Notes: generated by a model from the letters alone, not told the origin. Positions 1-13,924 are shown, numbered from the stretch's first letter. The stretch: DNA of 64,000 nucleotides from Schistosoma haematobium (GCF_000699445.3 NC_067196.1:43181806-43245805); one strand, 5' to 3'. Numbers and translations: made by a program.

Positions 1-550
1 GCCCACACCGAGGAAGGGTTTTTCTGGAGGTACCTGAAAAGGAAATTGGATTAGAGGTGGTCTCAGTGACCTGAGAGCGTGACCGCAGTGCCCAAGGGAC
101 AACTGCTTGAGGCCGGTCGCGCACGGCCTTTTCGTGGGAGGTTTTTGACGTGTTAGCTCCGTTCTTCAAAGGGCCTTACCGCCGGAGACGGAAATCCGTG
201 AGGTAAGGTGAGGTGTGCATTTTTAGGGTCGACCTTTTCTAACCCCACCCCTCCTTGTGGGAAGGCAGCATCGCTGTCATGCTGGTTGTCTGAAGGAAAC
301 ACCTTACTGCTGTCACACCTCTGTACAGTCAGCAGTACGACTTCGCCTTCGGACCTTGGGTTTGTTGCTTTTAGTTTTACCGCTCTTCAACCGACCTGTC
401 TGACATGGTAGGACCTTGAGGAACGGTTGTTCCAGCCAGTATAACTCGGTTGCTTCATCACGATAGGCAAGCCCGACCACCACGTCAAGGTAGCAACAAC
501 GGTCGGGGTGTCCCTTTGTACTAATATTTGTGTTCAAATATCTAAATAAA
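1..550. repeat. GC-richer repeat-like block, unclassified
   Basis: This stretch is clearly richer in G and C than the rest of the window and has no convincing protein-coding frame; the short frames on both strands show no domain. Its composition and its position beside a palindrome and retrotransposons suggest it is part of a mobile element, possibly an untranslated region, cut by the window edge. I do not recognise the family with certainty. Confidence 0.4.
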
Positions 551-728
551 CAAACTAAGGTAGGTATTTCGATGATAAAACTGAAGATCACTGAGGTAAA
601 TTTACAACTTAAACCTGGAACGTTCAGTGATCTAAATGATCATTTAGATCACTGAACGTTCCAGGTTTAAGTTGTAAATTTACCTCAGTGATCTTCAGTT
701 TTATCACCGAAATACCTATCGTAGTTTG
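551..728. repeat. Near-perfect 178-bp palindrome without spacer
   Basis: Two 89-bp arms meet at ATGATCAT, centred between 639 and 640. The inner 67 bp of each arm (573-639 and 640-706) are perfectly complementary; only three mismatches are seen in the outer 22 bp. There is no loop. It could extrude as a cruciform, or it may mark a fold-back event or an assembly artefact. Confidence 0.95.
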
Positions 729-764
729 TAAATACGAAGATTGACCTCTGTATTTACATGTCAT

Positions 765-860
765 CAGTTAAAATGGCAAAATGCGAATAAATGAATTCCA
801 TATAAAAAACCAACAACCGGTACGTTGAATTTGATTGCTTTTTCCATAAACTGTAGTCCT
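765..860 (+). repeat. Relic of the MITE-like TIR repeat
   Basis: Contains GAATAAATGAATT and CCATAAACTGTAGTCC in the same order and spacing as the right half of the repeats at 21095 and 35685. It is a degraded 3' fragment. Confidence 0.5.
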
Positions 861-1836
861 CCTAAATATGAGTCATAAGAGCTATCAGGTAGAATATACA
901 GTCACAATGTTTTTTCACGATTTACAAGTATTGAGTAGTTTCTGATTATGTAGACACTCCATTACATACTTTATCACCATGATAAAAACGTTTTGACTTA
1001 TTTTAATGGGGAAGGGATTGGAGGAAGCGTTTCAGCAAGTCAGCTACCCTCGGCATAATACCGAAAAAAAGAATGCTTAAATGACATCCAAAGAGAAGTC
1101 AAGACAAACAATCGCCTACCACAGAAGTTGAAGAGCAAAATGAGATTAATAAGGACGAAGCTTCAGACACTAAGAAACGAGCCGGAGTGCCGTGTTTTCG
1201 TAAAAATTCTACCTTTGCAGAGCCGAAAATATTTTGGTGGGATTTAGAGTGCTGTCGATTCGAGCGGGGAACAAATAAACAAGGAATAATCAACAAATAT
1301 AAATCTAGAGCAATAACGACACACACAGACATCCTAACTCTTGGGACGCAAATGTTATTTTGTGTCCAATACTCAACATCATTGTGGCTTCCTAATGTAA
1401 GCCAGTTAAATCATATGCCTTTGATTCAAAATATGTCCGTTTTTCTACAACTTTTAGTTTTTACGTGCCTATTATCTTGCGAAAAAGCAACAGGAATAAG
1501 TGTTAGCAGTAAAGCCTGTCATACAGTAACGAACAATTGGCTCCTACTGACTCTGAAAAGCACCAGAATCTCCAGACATCAGTTTATGCGGATTGGAAAC
1601 TTCCTGGTTGGCCACTGACAAGGTACAAACTAACTACTAACCCCCTTTTGAAAACTAGAATTTACTGAAGCACCTCATGACTCAGTACTAGGTTTATTGC
1701 TGTTTATTCTTTAAGACAAGTAACTTCCACACATTGGTGTAGTCTTGATCCCTGAGCTGGATGATTTAATCGTGGGCAAATATGTGACTGAGTACCAGTT
1801 TCAGTTTGGGAAGGACAGGAGGCTTGATGGGCTGTG
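860..1836. other. No gene recognised
   Basis: A 143-codon plus-strand frame (1187-1618) is open from a non-ATG codon but has no recognisable domain. The part next to 1837 is probably the 3' UTR of the CR1-like element. Confidence 0.4.
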
Positions 1837-4600
1837 TTAGTCCTGGCAATGGTGGTCTCTCAGTTGATCCAACTTTCTTTTGAAAGAGTCGACAGATGGA
1901 GCCTCAACCACGTGCTGAGGTAGTGAATTCCACTCGTTGATGATTCGATGGGAAAGTCGATAGTCAGCTGACAAGTAATTTGTTCACGGCTTATGAACTT
2001 TTTTGGGGTGTCCTCGTAAATTCTCTGTTTTGGAAGACAAGAAAAATGAGGGCATATTAGGTGCAAATTTATCACTAAGCAATTTGTAGACTGTAATCAA
2101 GTCGCCTCTAGTTCTGCGATATGACAACGGGAAAAGGTTCAGCTTGGCCAATCGAACTTCATACGGAAGCTTCGCTATTCCGGGAATCAGCTTAGTCGCC
2201 GTTCTCTGAACCTTTTCCAGAAGCTCACTGTCTTTTTTTAAGCAGGGGCTAGCCGCCTGTATGCAGTACTCAAGTGTAGGACGAACGAACACTGTATACA
2301 AAGTCAAAAACGTTTTGGCGTCGACATGACTAAAAGCTCTACGTATTGACCATAAGGTTCTAAAACCTTTGGCGGCTATTGCACGGCAGTGTGCAGTAGT
2401 CTTTAAGTCTTGACTAACGATAACTCCTAAGTCATTATATGTCTGGACGACAGGTAGCTCAGTGTTATTCATCGTGTATGTATCTGTACCTTGATGACCG
2501 ATATGCATCACAACACACTTGGAAGTATTTATCGGCAACTGCCAGGTTTGAGACCATTCAGATAACTTCTTCAGGTCATTTTGAAGTTCTAAGCTATCAC
2601 TCTTACATCGTATCGTTTTCCATATCTTGACATCGTCAGCATATAGCAAGACCGATGATGATAGGAGACAAGGAAGGTCATTTACATACAAGAGGAATAG
2701 GACTGGCTCCAAAACTGTACCCTGGGGCACTCCACTAAGCACAGTTTCTCAGCTAGATAACTTTGAGTTCACCCTTACTCTTTGTTGACGCCCAACTAAG
2801 AAGTCTTTTATCCAATCCCGACTTTTCTTAGCTTATATAACAGCCGGTTGTGTTGAACTTTGTCAAAAGCTTTACTGAAATCAATGAAGGCGACGTCTAC
2901 AGGTAGCTTTTGGTCCTTAAGAGCGCACCAGCTTTCACGAGCCAGTGAGACAAGAATAACCTATTCTGAAGCCGTGCTGCTTCTCCGAGAGGATCCGGTT
3001 TTTATCGAGATACTTAAACAGCTCCTTCCGAATAATCTTTTCTAAGATTTTAACAACCACACTAGTTAGGCTAACGGGGCGGTAGTTCTCAGGTTTGTGT
3101 TTCGTACCTGTTTTGAAGACAGGACTTACTATGGCGTTTTTCCAGTCTTTTGGTAAACGACCCTGCGTTACGGATAGGTTAAAGCATATACTTAAAGGGT
3201 TCGCAACGAAGTTAGATAATTCCTTCAGTAGCCTAGGATGTAATTCGTCGGGCTCCGTGGATTTACCTATGTCAAGCTTATTCAGCAGACCAAAGACATC
3301 GAGTTCTTTAATGGTCACGCTATCCAGTGTATATGTGGGGGAATCTGTATGCACTGACGGGAAGGGTGCTTCTATGTTATATACATTGCTAAAGTAGTTC
3401 GAGAACACTTGAGCCTTACCAAAGTCGTCCTCCACTAATGATGAAGCAGTACTGTCTCCCCATAGAGCAGGAATATTTCCTTTTCTCCTTGTCCTTTGGC
3501 TTATATAGGAATACAAGCGTTTAGGACATTCTACGGATTCCTTAACAAGTTTTCCTTCCTACAATTTTCTAGACTTACGGAGGGTCGAGGCACAAGTATT
3601 CCGAGCCTTTTGATACTGAGATTTTGACTCATCAGTCCCCAGTAACCTAAATCTATCCCGCATTTTCCTTTTCTTACGGAGAAGAATACGGAACTCCCTA
3701 CTGAACCATGGTGGTGAGTTTTTCGGCCCCTTTGGTATAGTCCAAGGGATGTGAGGTGTGGTAACTTTTAAGTATGAATTTCGAAATGCGTCCCAGGCCG
3801 TTTCAATTGAGGACTTTGGGTCTATTGTCCAATCTATTAACGATGCTGAGTGCATGATGTCTGGTATGTTGGCTTTCCAGACGTTGGGTCTGGACTGGAC
3901 TGACGCGTGCTCGTGACTGGCAGTTATATGGAAGTCGAAAGTTAAAACTGCGTGATCACTTTTACCTAGGGGTGGCATATGATGGAGGTTCGCAACATCA
4001 TCCTCATAGTGAGTCAGTATAAGATCTAATAAGGATGATTCAGTGTCCGGATCGTACCTTGTCGCTTCTTTCACATGTTGCACTAGAGCACATGTGATAA
4101 CCCCATCAACCAGTTCCTGCTCGAAAGAATTCTCCGACGATTTAGTTCGCAGATTTTCCCAGTCTACCATAGGTGCATTGAAGTCCCCTAGGATTAGACA
4201 TCGACCACTTTGGGACCAAGTATTGAGACTGCTTAACAGGATCTCGTTTGCCTCACAGCTTGGACTGCGATAGACCGAACCAATCAGCAGCTCTTGTCCC
4301 TTGGATTTCAAGCGGCAACTAACTCATTCACACGTCCCACTCTCATGGGATACACTATCGATAATGGCAAATGGGATAGCATTCCTAATGAATAGAGCTA
4401 CTCCCCCTCCTTTGCGTTTTTGTGTTCTGTCGGCCCTTACTAACGTAAAGCCCTCGAAATCAAGTTCTATACTATCTATAGCCTGTGTCAGCCAGGTTTC
4501 TGTTACTGCGATTATGTCTGGCTTTGTAGAGTCAACCTGTACACCTAGTTCCGATCGCTTATTAAGTAACCTTCATGCATTGGTGTAGCAGATCCGAAGC
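1837..4600 (-). pseudogene. CR1-like non-LTR retrotransposon ORF2 (endonuclease + reverse transcriptase), broken
   Basis: Decayed ORF2 of a CR1-like non-LTR retrotransposon. Reading down the minus strand: an apurinic-type endonuclease with PDIIAVTETWL near 4500, GGGVALFIRN near 4390, LGDFNAP near 4190 and the SDH motif near 3960; then reverse transcriptase with NYRPVSLTS near 3080, AFIDFSKAFDKVQHN near 2880, SGVPQGTVL near 2730 and YADD near 2640; then a conserved tail with NEWNSLPQHVV ending at a TAA at 1837-1839. The frame is broken by a stop near 4318 (TGA where a TGG would fit), a stop near 3558, a frameshift and stops between 2742 and 2935, and a shift near 1985. The copy is not functional. 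The domain order matches CR1-like elements known from schistosomes. Confidence 0.92.
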
Positions 4601-4604
4601 CTGT

Positions 4605-5231
4605 TTAAGTGCCTTTGGGCTTCACCCAGAGTGGCTTCGGCATCATTCTCTGTCGAAATCTTACAATCCGAAAATTTACAATTTTCAGGTCCTTTTCGCC
4701 AGCGTCTAACCTTAGTTGTAGTTCTTTCTCGGCTTCCCGTCTTTTAACACGGTCTGCCAACGGTAGGTCCTTTCGGATAAAGACTCCTGAACCCTTTAAT
4801 TTGTGTCCATTCTGTAAAATTAGGTCACGTTCGTTCGAAGAGCTGAATACTACTTTAAGCAGTCTGGAATGATTTGGTTTCGAGTCCGCTAGACTCCCTA
4901 GTCTGTACACCTTTAGCAAGGTGACCCCGGTCAAATTTTGAGGCATGAGTTGATTAAGCAGCTGTTTAATCAGCACAATGTCATGCTCAATGCGAGCTTT
5001 TGGTTCAGAACTCCCACTCTCCTTGATCCTAACGCAGCCCTTTTTACTGAACCTTTTGAAAGCCGCAGGCGTTAAATTTGTGCAAACTTCGTGGTACCAT
5101 CCTTTGCACTCATCGCACCGCATGCCGCTTTCAACGGAATAACGACAACCCGTACACGTTGGCAACTGCTTTCTTTGCACTGTCCGGTCATTAGAAAGGG
5201 GTCCTTTCCAAAAAAGAGCGAGATACAACAA
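4605..5231 (-). pseudogene. CR1-like retrotransposon ORF1 with PHD-like zinc finger
   Basis: An open frame of 208 codons directly upstream of the ORF2 remnant. Near the N-terminus a PHD-like cluster is visible: Cys26, Cys29, Cys39, Cys42, His47, Cys50 in a CxxC-CxxCxGWYH context. The final CxxC pair expected of a full PHD finger is reduced to a single Cys66, so the finger looks internally deleted. The remainder is charged, consistent with the nucleic-acid-binding ORF1 of CR1-like elements. The true start is uncertain; frames above 5231 are broken. Confidence 0.75.
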
Positions 5232-6944
5232 TGCTCAAAGACAAAAAAATGATCTATGACCAAAAAGTGGAGAACCGTAGATTGTTAGGACCAAAAGTAC
5301 TAAGAGTACCGACGATAAACTAATTGAGAAACAGTAAACGATGCTCTAGTCGAATACATTAACTGAAATAAATTCAATTCAAGTGAAAACAGTAGTCCTG
5401 ATACGCAATAAACGATCAAAACAATAAAATTTACACAGCGAGGAGAAATACCACTGTCCATTTTAATTAGCGCTCCTCATTTCATATCAGATTACCTTCC
5501 ACATATCTTCAAACCCAAAAAAAGTCCATGGACTAATAACTACGAAATATGGGGATAGGTAGTAAAAAAGGTAGTGAACTTGCACTCCAGGTCTACTGAC
5601 AATAGTCATGATTAAAGATCATCAATGACGATAAGTGCATCACTCTGCACGTTGAACATGAAAGTTCCAGTGATTACTAAATTATAGAAAGTACCCTGCT
5701 TATAGTTCGAATTTGAAACTGGTAGATTGCAGAAAGTGATGACCCCAAGATCATAACTTACCGCCCTCTGTTGTAGCTAAAGTGTGGCGCAGTTAAAACG
5801 TAAAATCCTTTCCGAGTCTCCCGCCGTTTCGTTCCAACGACCTTGAACGGGTAGTATGCGGCTGTCATTTCATATTTGAATCTCAGTCAGTTTGCTGAGT
5901 GTCAGTTGGATTTTACGGATTTTTGGTGTTCTCACATCAAGTAGTCTATCACTACTATAGAACTACAAAATCATTCCGTAGAACATTAACTGATCTTCCT
6001 CGCCTTTATAGCTTAAACGTTACCCCAACATCGTGCGCGCTATTCAACGTTATAACACCAACAACGTTTGACGTAGAAGGAAGCAAAAGTCATAATTGAA
6101 TTCATGTATTCAATGGACTTTTCATGTTATTAAATGAATTTCATCGAAATAACAGATCATGATATGAATTTTGTCGACTGTAATTTTTCACCATGTCAGA
6201 CTGCGTTACCCCTGGCAGGTGCAATACATGCTGAAATGATATACTAAGTTGTAGAAAGCTTAGTTATAGTCGTTTTCCTTTAAATATAGACCATCACTTA
6301 ATAATGGAGAAACGTTTCGGGGCTAAGTTAAGTCCTGATAGTTTTGCTGTAGACCATGCTTTGACGCTTAAAAGACTGTAGTTGTCTGTCTGAGAACATT
6401 ATCGTTTGTTGTCTTATATTTTGTTTATGAGCCAGTTTGAATCAAACGCTTTTCAGCACATTGGTAGCCCCCCCAACATATCCATGCTATTTTTAGCCTC
6501 TTAAGTTTAGTACACCCGGTTTTCACATAATTCAGTTAAGTCCAAACGATAGTGCCTAGAAGAAGTTATGAAAGATATCAATGTAGCAATTAGAGTTGTC
6601 TATTTTTCATGTGCTAACAACACTGATCTTAGATGCAAACTAATTTCACTGTCGTCTGATAATCATGAGAAAATACTTTGAGAAAAACGGATAAGCATTT
6701 CATCACACAAAACACGTAAACATTCCAAAGGAAGTGCACTGATTCGAGTATTAGTTGTAATTGATATGGCAATATTGTGACGATTATCGAACCACGCTGG
6801 GAAGTACAAAGAAGCACTTCACACAAATAAAGTGGCGGAACTCATAAACGTGGTTGACATAAATCATTGATGTCTTTGCCGTTTCATAGATACAATTAAC
6901 ACCAGAGAAGTATTAAAGTGAAGCATAGTTGTTTGTTTTTTTTA
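5232..6944. other. No gene recognised
   Basis: Between the two CR1-like remnants. The first few hundred bases may be the 5' UTR of the minus-strand element. Only short frames without domains are seen. Confidence 0.4.
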
Positions 6945-9176
6945 CTTTGTGGGGTTGACAGAGCGAACCGTAGGGGCGGCGGCGCTATCCTGTGCATGAA
7001 AAGCATCTTAGCCATACGATATGTCGAGATAATGGCATACGACCCGGGAAAATGTGAAATGGATCTCTCTCGGTAGTGTGGTGTTCCAGCCAGAACGGAC
7101 TTTTTCATGCATAATGGTAACGCAACAAAAGTTAAGATGTTTATGAATTTCAATTGCCCTGGATCTGTATAGTTTGCATGTATACTAGGTAACACACGAA
7201 CACTTTTAGTGGTGTTGGTCCCAACTACAATCATCGAAGCCGAACATAAGATAACCGGGAAAATAGACTTTCAACATGTAACACTAAGAGAAGGCCAATA
7301 ATAGTGGACGCGGGAATATTGATTCGAAGTTCATTTACATCATGGCTATCTCCCCAATATTTCCTGATACACACATAGACATAAAAACTATCTCAGGAGA
7401 GGTCTTTAGTCGCCCCACCTTAGTATTTGCTACCACCTCTTTTTACTATGTCTTCGACCTGATAGATCAACCGCTGATTTTATTAGACATGGAGCAAACA
7501 TTTTTGCAGCTCAACGTTTCCTCTGTACGTCAGCGTATGCGTACCCTTTGCATGTACCTATATACTTGAACTACATATGTCAGAGAAATCCTGTGGTGGC
7601 ATTGGGCCTTAATACGAGACAATGTGTGAAATAGACATTCAACATTTAGCACGGAGAAAAACTCAACGATGAAGAGGGCAAGAAGAATGAATTGAATTAA
7701 TTGGAGTTGATCGTATGACATGGCCCGGCCATGCAGGCGTGGTCCCTGCTGAATGCTACCTTATATCTTCTATTCATATTAATTATATTGTTCTATCTCT
7801 AGACTAAGTTCTTTCTCTACCATGTATTGGCAATTGTTACAATGTAGTGAGTTGGTGTAGACGATGATGTGACTTCCACGTAAGATCTTATAGATTAGGC
7901 AGATGTATCATGACAACTCTACACTTATAGGATCAGGTCTATTGTTAGAGCAGTACTATTATCATAGTAGACCATAATTCTTCACTCCTGTAGTTCTCAT
8001 ACGTAAGCATGCACATCTTGTAGCCCGAGCTATAGGGTAAGTTTCAAGTAAAAAAACCAAGGGTGATCAGATGCGACACAGTGGGTGGTTGGTTCGATTT
8101 CTCCGGCCGCCTAAGTTTGGTAGTGCGGCTGCTCCCACTATTCCTCAGAAACACGGGGAATCGTTGGGTCGGATTCTGCTGCCAGTTACAACGAACCTCC
8201 TCCCAGAATGAGTGAGGTGCACAAAGTCTCCAGATAATGGAAAATCAGTGGATGTTGTTAACGTAGACCAACAAAGTACTTGATAAGGTGTCAAATAATA
8301 AACTCCAAGTCACTACCTAATGAATTACCCCAAGGCTCCGTCCTGGGTCCTTTATATTTTATACTGTAAATTAACTCCCAGAAACTGTTGATGATGCATA
8401 AATCTGGTGAGAAACGATTGAGGATATAGATGCATGTGCACTTCAGGAGGACCCATATATTCTGGTTAGCTGGTCTAAAACATTAGCTGATGCATACCAA
8501 CGAGGCTAAGCGAGTCTGCATGCTCAGTGGGGATCCAAGGATAACCAGGAACAGCAAAGGGGAAGAGTTGGTGACCGTCGTTTTCAGGCTCACATGTACA
8601 TTGGGGTGAGAACTAGCCATTATCTTAAGACCATGACTCACTGTGGTCGTAGCCAAAGGATTCAGGGCCCTCCAGGCTTTAAGGTGGACATTTACGAAGT
8701 TGGATACCAAAATGTTCACTATAGTGTACACAAACTTAATGAGCTTCAGACTTCAGAACTGAATTTAGTCTACAAACCCCTGTTTAAATAGTGACTCGCA
8801 TATCTTGGAAAGAGTACAGGAGTAGCTGTTCTTACAATTTCAGAATTTTAGCGTTTACCATGCAAAGAGCGGCTTCAGAATCTCAACTTCCTAACTCTGT
8901 CCAACTGCAGATTAAGAGGTGATTTTATTTCGATGTACAGAATACTTATAATTGATTTAGACTAGATATACCCTCACTTTTTATTCCTATCAAGTCACGA
9001 CGACTCGGAGAAAATAAGAGGCGAGTACAAACGCCGTGAACGATCAGAATACCTATGACGTACAGGCTTACACAGCGAGTCATTGATTCTCGGAACTTGT
9101 TACCTAGAGAAAAGGTATGTGCTCCTTTAATTGACTCATTCGTGAGAAGACTAGACATTCTAAGAAGCTTACTATA
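6945..9176 (+). pseudogene. Ancient CR1-like retrotransposon relic, opposite strand
   Basis: A second, much more decayed CR1-like element on the plus strand. Near 6950-7080 a translation resembles the endonuclease segment (VDRANRRGGGAILC against RADRT...KGGGVALF in the copy at 4.4 kb). Near 8290-8360 reverse-transcriptase pieces are seen (DKVSNNKL, NELPQGSVLGPLYF), and at 8600-8680 DLGV-like plus LKTMTHCGR. The tail at 9070-9176 reads RVIDSRNLLPRE then APLIDSFVRRLD, matching the tail of the first copy. Stops and frameshifts are throughout. The polymerase region between DKV and LPQGS appears shortened. Confidence 0.7.
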
Positions 9177-12100
9177 AAAGAACCTCACCGGAATTCTATG
9201 TGTAAGCCGACGATATCTACCTTAGGATCATTAATAACTACGTATGAATCCAGTCTCTTTGACGTTCATTTTTGCATAGTCTATGCTGAGCGGATAACAG
9301 AGGACATACTTTCAACACTTCTAAGTTTTAAGTAACCCATTTAAGACATGTTACAGACTACGCGTACGAATGAAGGAAGTTGGACGGCAACACTTCTGAC
9401 TCGATCTTTAACAACTTTATTTGAGCCCATGTGGAGTACGTTACAGCTCTCTCTCCGGAAGTAAAATACACGGAAACGTATTCAAAGACAGGCAATAAAA
9501 TCAGTTTGAAGACGTAAGTTCAAAGCTCATGCAAGGCTTCAAGATGGCACAGCTATTCGGAAGCTGACAAAGCCTTTACACGTAACACGATTATACTCAA
9601 AGGATATCAGCCCAATCAAATCAGAAGTCAGAAACGAAGAGTTTCGAAAATATGTTTCGAAAGTCATTGATGTGCTGAGGAGCTTTTGGTTCAAACTGGT
9701 TAGTAGTTGCAAGGGATATGTAGCACGACGTGCATACTCGATATTGATGCAGTCTTATGTGTACTACTTTGTTTTGAAGACTCATTTGTCGGATCACTTT
9801 TTTATGATGGCTGAGAACAATTAAAATCTTATTAACCTTAACGAGCCTCCCCACCTTTATTCAAGAGAATTACTACAGTTCTTCATGAAAGGCTAATAAG
9901 AAATATTTCGATATTCAAGGCCTTTTAAAGCTGTTCCAGAGTGTACATGCCTAAATATCAACATACCAAAGGTAATTATAGTGTAGATCACCAACGTAGA
10001 TGATCCATGTCGAAATGATTGGAGGCCTACCCGAGTTGAACGGTAATGGTGTGACGAACCAACTAACATCGAAGTCACACCTCGTGGTCAGCACCTTACG
10101 TGGACTACCCTCATTGACGTATCAAGGTACTATAGGTGCTTTGAAGACTGTACATCAGAAAGGACGTTATTACAGAAATATATTAGTCGAAGTAGATACA
10201 AGCGAAAGTAAGACCACTGCCGCATGGGCCAGTCCATGGCATACGATTAACTAATGCGCGTTGGTTGTACATGACCTTAGCAGGGAGCGATGATCTGTTC
10301 GACATTCAGTGATCCAACTGCCGGATGATTTGGCTAGGGCTCAGTGACATTTCACTGGCCTTACAATAGCGTTTATAGAGTTATTGCCGCCCGTGTTTAG
10401 ATTTTAAAGTTAGTAAAATACTCAGGCGACCCAATTATGTAATAGCAAGGCAATATTTAAGGAGGAGAAATGTGTAAAGATTATAGTTTTGATATTTGAT
10501 TTGAACTCAAATGATCGGAAAATGTTACAATTTTAGACTCTTGCATACTCTTTGGTTTGCTACCTATCCTCACCAACTCTAAACCAAATATAATCTGACC
10601 TGTGGTTTTTGACTTTAACCATTAGTCATAGTCATAGCAGTATGATATACTAAATAGATATCTAACCCACAATACAGATGCTTTAACCATCTGATTTACC
10701 TCTAACATGGAACTAGTAGAGTTAGTGTATTCGAAAAAGGAGTTTAGGTTAAAGCAATATTCATACGCACCGCAAACGTCAGAGAGTCTAATATCACAAA
10801 AAGAGAGAGGGTGGCCTTACTTACCAGCAAACATGATGGTGGGGAGATAACTTCAATTCACTCATGTATGTAAGGCAGAACATTTTGTTTAATTACGGCT
10901 CCTTATGGTCACGTGGAATTTTACGGATGAATGGTATTGATGATAATTTATTGTACAAAATACCTCATTTAATCGTGTTTGTGACGTCGAATTGGTTTCA
11001 CTTCCTACCGAGTAATCCTACTACAAGCAAACTAGTCAATTTGCTAAAGACAAAGCGTGCTCATGATTATAAAACCAATAAAAGTAAAAGTGAGCTGAAA
11101 CATCTTCGACAAAAAGGGAGATAGCCATTTGTGTATCAGTACTATATTATAAAACTTCACACAACCCTATACTTTCAGCTTCTTTTTGAACCACGTCCAT
11201 TTATACAGTTCTTTGTCCATTTATAGCATATTTACGCTTGTTTTCCGTAATCTACTAGAATGCTTTTGCTTAAAAAGTACCTTAATAATAAAAAAATTAG
11301 ACGTAGTATTCACACCCTCACTATTTCAATACAAATGACACAATTTCAAAGTGCACAAATATTTTATGCTTTGCTTCTAGGCCTTTCTTTTTCTTACCCT
11401 CTTTTTCAACCCTCTCAAGATATGCCACCGATAACGCATATGGCACGGGTGACTTTGTCCTGTGCCATCACTAATGCCTTATATGTTCCAGAGGGATATA
11501 AGGTGGCAGTTTATATAGGCTCGCAAACTTTCGTGAATTTACTCTTAACTATCAGTTGCACGTCACAACGTGTAGCACGTACTATTAGCGTTTATCTGCA
11601 AGCAGGAGCGATCTGAAACACAACACAACAGTCAGGACCGACAGATGCTACTCAAGTGAGAACACGGAGTACGAGCACAACAGAGATATATTTTAAAATT
11701 GAATTACGCGGTTTAAGTACAAAAAAAGGAAGCCTATTACAAAATGGTTTTACTCATTATCCCGCAGGTTTAACTTGCGCAAGGCTTGTTCTTCTTCTTC
11801 TAGTACGTTCACTTTCTGTTGCCCTGAAACAAGGAAAGCAAACTTGCATTAGTAAAGTCACACGTAATGGTTTTTGATACTGCTACAAACGCAACCTCCA
11901 TAAAGCGCGCCAACTGTCACATTAACAGTACGGATCTTACCAATATTTGTTGTATTCATATGTAAGAAGTATTATCCCTATACTTTTGTGACCAATGTAC
12001 TTTATAAAATATCACTTACCTTCAAATTAAATTGTATTTTAGTGTCTTAATTCAGATTATCTCCTTATTCAATAAGATCAAAGTTGAGTAATAATCTTAT

Positions 12101-13900
12101 AGATATATAGACTTCACCAGGCTGCCCTATTTTTGTGATAGACACTTAGAACTGCCAGATGACATACTTAAAAAATTATCTTTCCGTTTATTTTGGACAT
12201 GTTTAGCCTTCTAATTTCAAGAATTAGAGGGAGTTCCTGTCCGACAGTTTCCTACTGTTGATTGTGTTGAATGCATCGATATTTAGATGAACAATTAATT
12301 GAGTCAGCTGACAGATAGTATATGAAATACTATGTTAAAGTAAATTATTAAATGTAGAGAAATGTAACTTCGTAAACACAGTTAAGGTGATATAAAATAC
12401 AATTTCACCATATGATAACAAGTATTTTATACTTTTTATCCTTAATATTAGAGAGATTAATTGTGCATATGTGTTATGCTGTAAAATGTTACCTGCTCAG
12501 TTCAGGTAACATAAGGGAGACAGAAATGAAGATAAACACTTCGCGTATTTCTATTTGCCTGCATTTTGTTAGTTTACATCAATCGAAAAACATGGGATAA
12601 ATGAAAACAATCAAAAACAGTTCGACTGCGGTCACTCAATTAGGACTACAAATAATTGTTGTTAATTCAGTAATATGCTATTAAGTTATTTTGTAGATGT
12701 TTTATCTTCTCTGGAAAGCAATATTGTAATCGCAAAGCAGTCATTTAGTTTTTATCATCAAATAATTTTAGTTATAGCACCATGGAAAGATAGGGTATAG
12801 TGAAAAAGTGTTTTGTCCTAGTTTAAGACACCATCGTAATGTCCACTCATAACACAATCAGAGAATTAATCTAAGATCTCTTAGCCTCATGCTAAACACC
12901 AAACGTTTAGACCACACGACGTGGATCTGTTGGTCCCCTTTTCAAACGTAAGGCAGTTCATGATACGATGTGATGATTATCAAAAATTATCACTGTTGTA
13001 TGTCTACTTTTAAATGTAAAGGGCCTGCTGCAAGACGTGGAGGTTGTGAGCTAGTCTCCTGGTGGTGTGAAGCGTGGCGTCGAGTCGAGGTTGACTATGA
13101 ACACCACTACAAAGGAACGCGTGCCAGGATATCCATAAAATCCCCCGGAAGCGAAATATCAGAAGGCAGTTAATGGACCAAGTCGACATATATTTGCTGG
13201 CGATCTCGTGGTATCGAAAGAATACCGAGATCGTGCCAGGATACAAGCTTGGTTACAGAGCGTAACCGAATTCGCGCGAGGTCACAATCAAAGTGTAAGA
13301 ATAATGGATGCTTTTTAGCACAGTTAAACAAAAGCACATTAAAACAGTCACTGGTACAATTGGTTATAATAATAATAATTGTTTTCAATAAACCAATCGT
13401 GTTCTCGTGATAAAATTGAGTCACTACAGTTGTATAATGGGTTCGCTGTTAAGCGGTTACAACAGACGAAGATGAATAAGGTGATTTTAATTTTCAAAAT
13501 ATTATTTGGTGAGTTAAAAAAGATTGTTATAAAGTTAATATCTTACGTAATGCCTACTAGGAAAATTGATAACAAAGTTATTTAGGGATAAAGAAATGAC
13601 AAATACCATTGATGATCATGGTAATAAGAGTTGTTGTACAGATTTTAAAAGTATATAATCCGGTTTAGTAAAAGGGATACAGATATATTAATACGTCAAG
13701 ATCAGTACTCAAAACTGAGTTAAATGTATGAAACTACCAGAATCGGTATATTTAATATGATTCAATCTTATTGGATATAACCTTTAGTCATTTACTGAAG
13801 GGTTTTTACTTAATAATAGTATTAATAAAACTATCTAATCTAATAAACATCTTTAATTGTGTATATCGTTCATAAGTATATTTCATTAGATTAGTTTTGA
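9177..13900. other. Unclassified, probably old repeats
   Basis: Mixed composition with GC-richer islands at about 9.9-10.4, 11.4-11.9 and 13.0-13.3 kb. Several frames of 60-118 codons exist on both strands, but none shows a domain I can name. The islands look like worn mobile-element fragments rather than host exons. Confidence 0.35.
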
Positions 13901-13924
13901 ATTTCCCCAGTAAACTATCGTCTA

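Noticed and set aside
1187..1618. 143-codon plus-strand open frame
   Set aside because: It starts at a non-ATG codon, shows no domain and lies between repeats.
4043..4588. Plus-strand frames opposite the endonuclease region
   Set aside because: Shadows of the CR1-like endonuclease reading on the minus strand.
10000..10254. 84-codon plus-strand frame in a GC-richer island
   Set aside because: No motif of integrase, gag or host protein was seen. Probably a relic.
11260..11877. Frames of 118 and 73 codons
   Set aside because: Hydrophobic and low-information translations with no recognisable domain or splice context.
12970..13424. GC-richer island with overlapping short frames, possibly an LTR or 3' end of an element
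   Set aside because: No matching second copy, target duplication or domain was found in the window.
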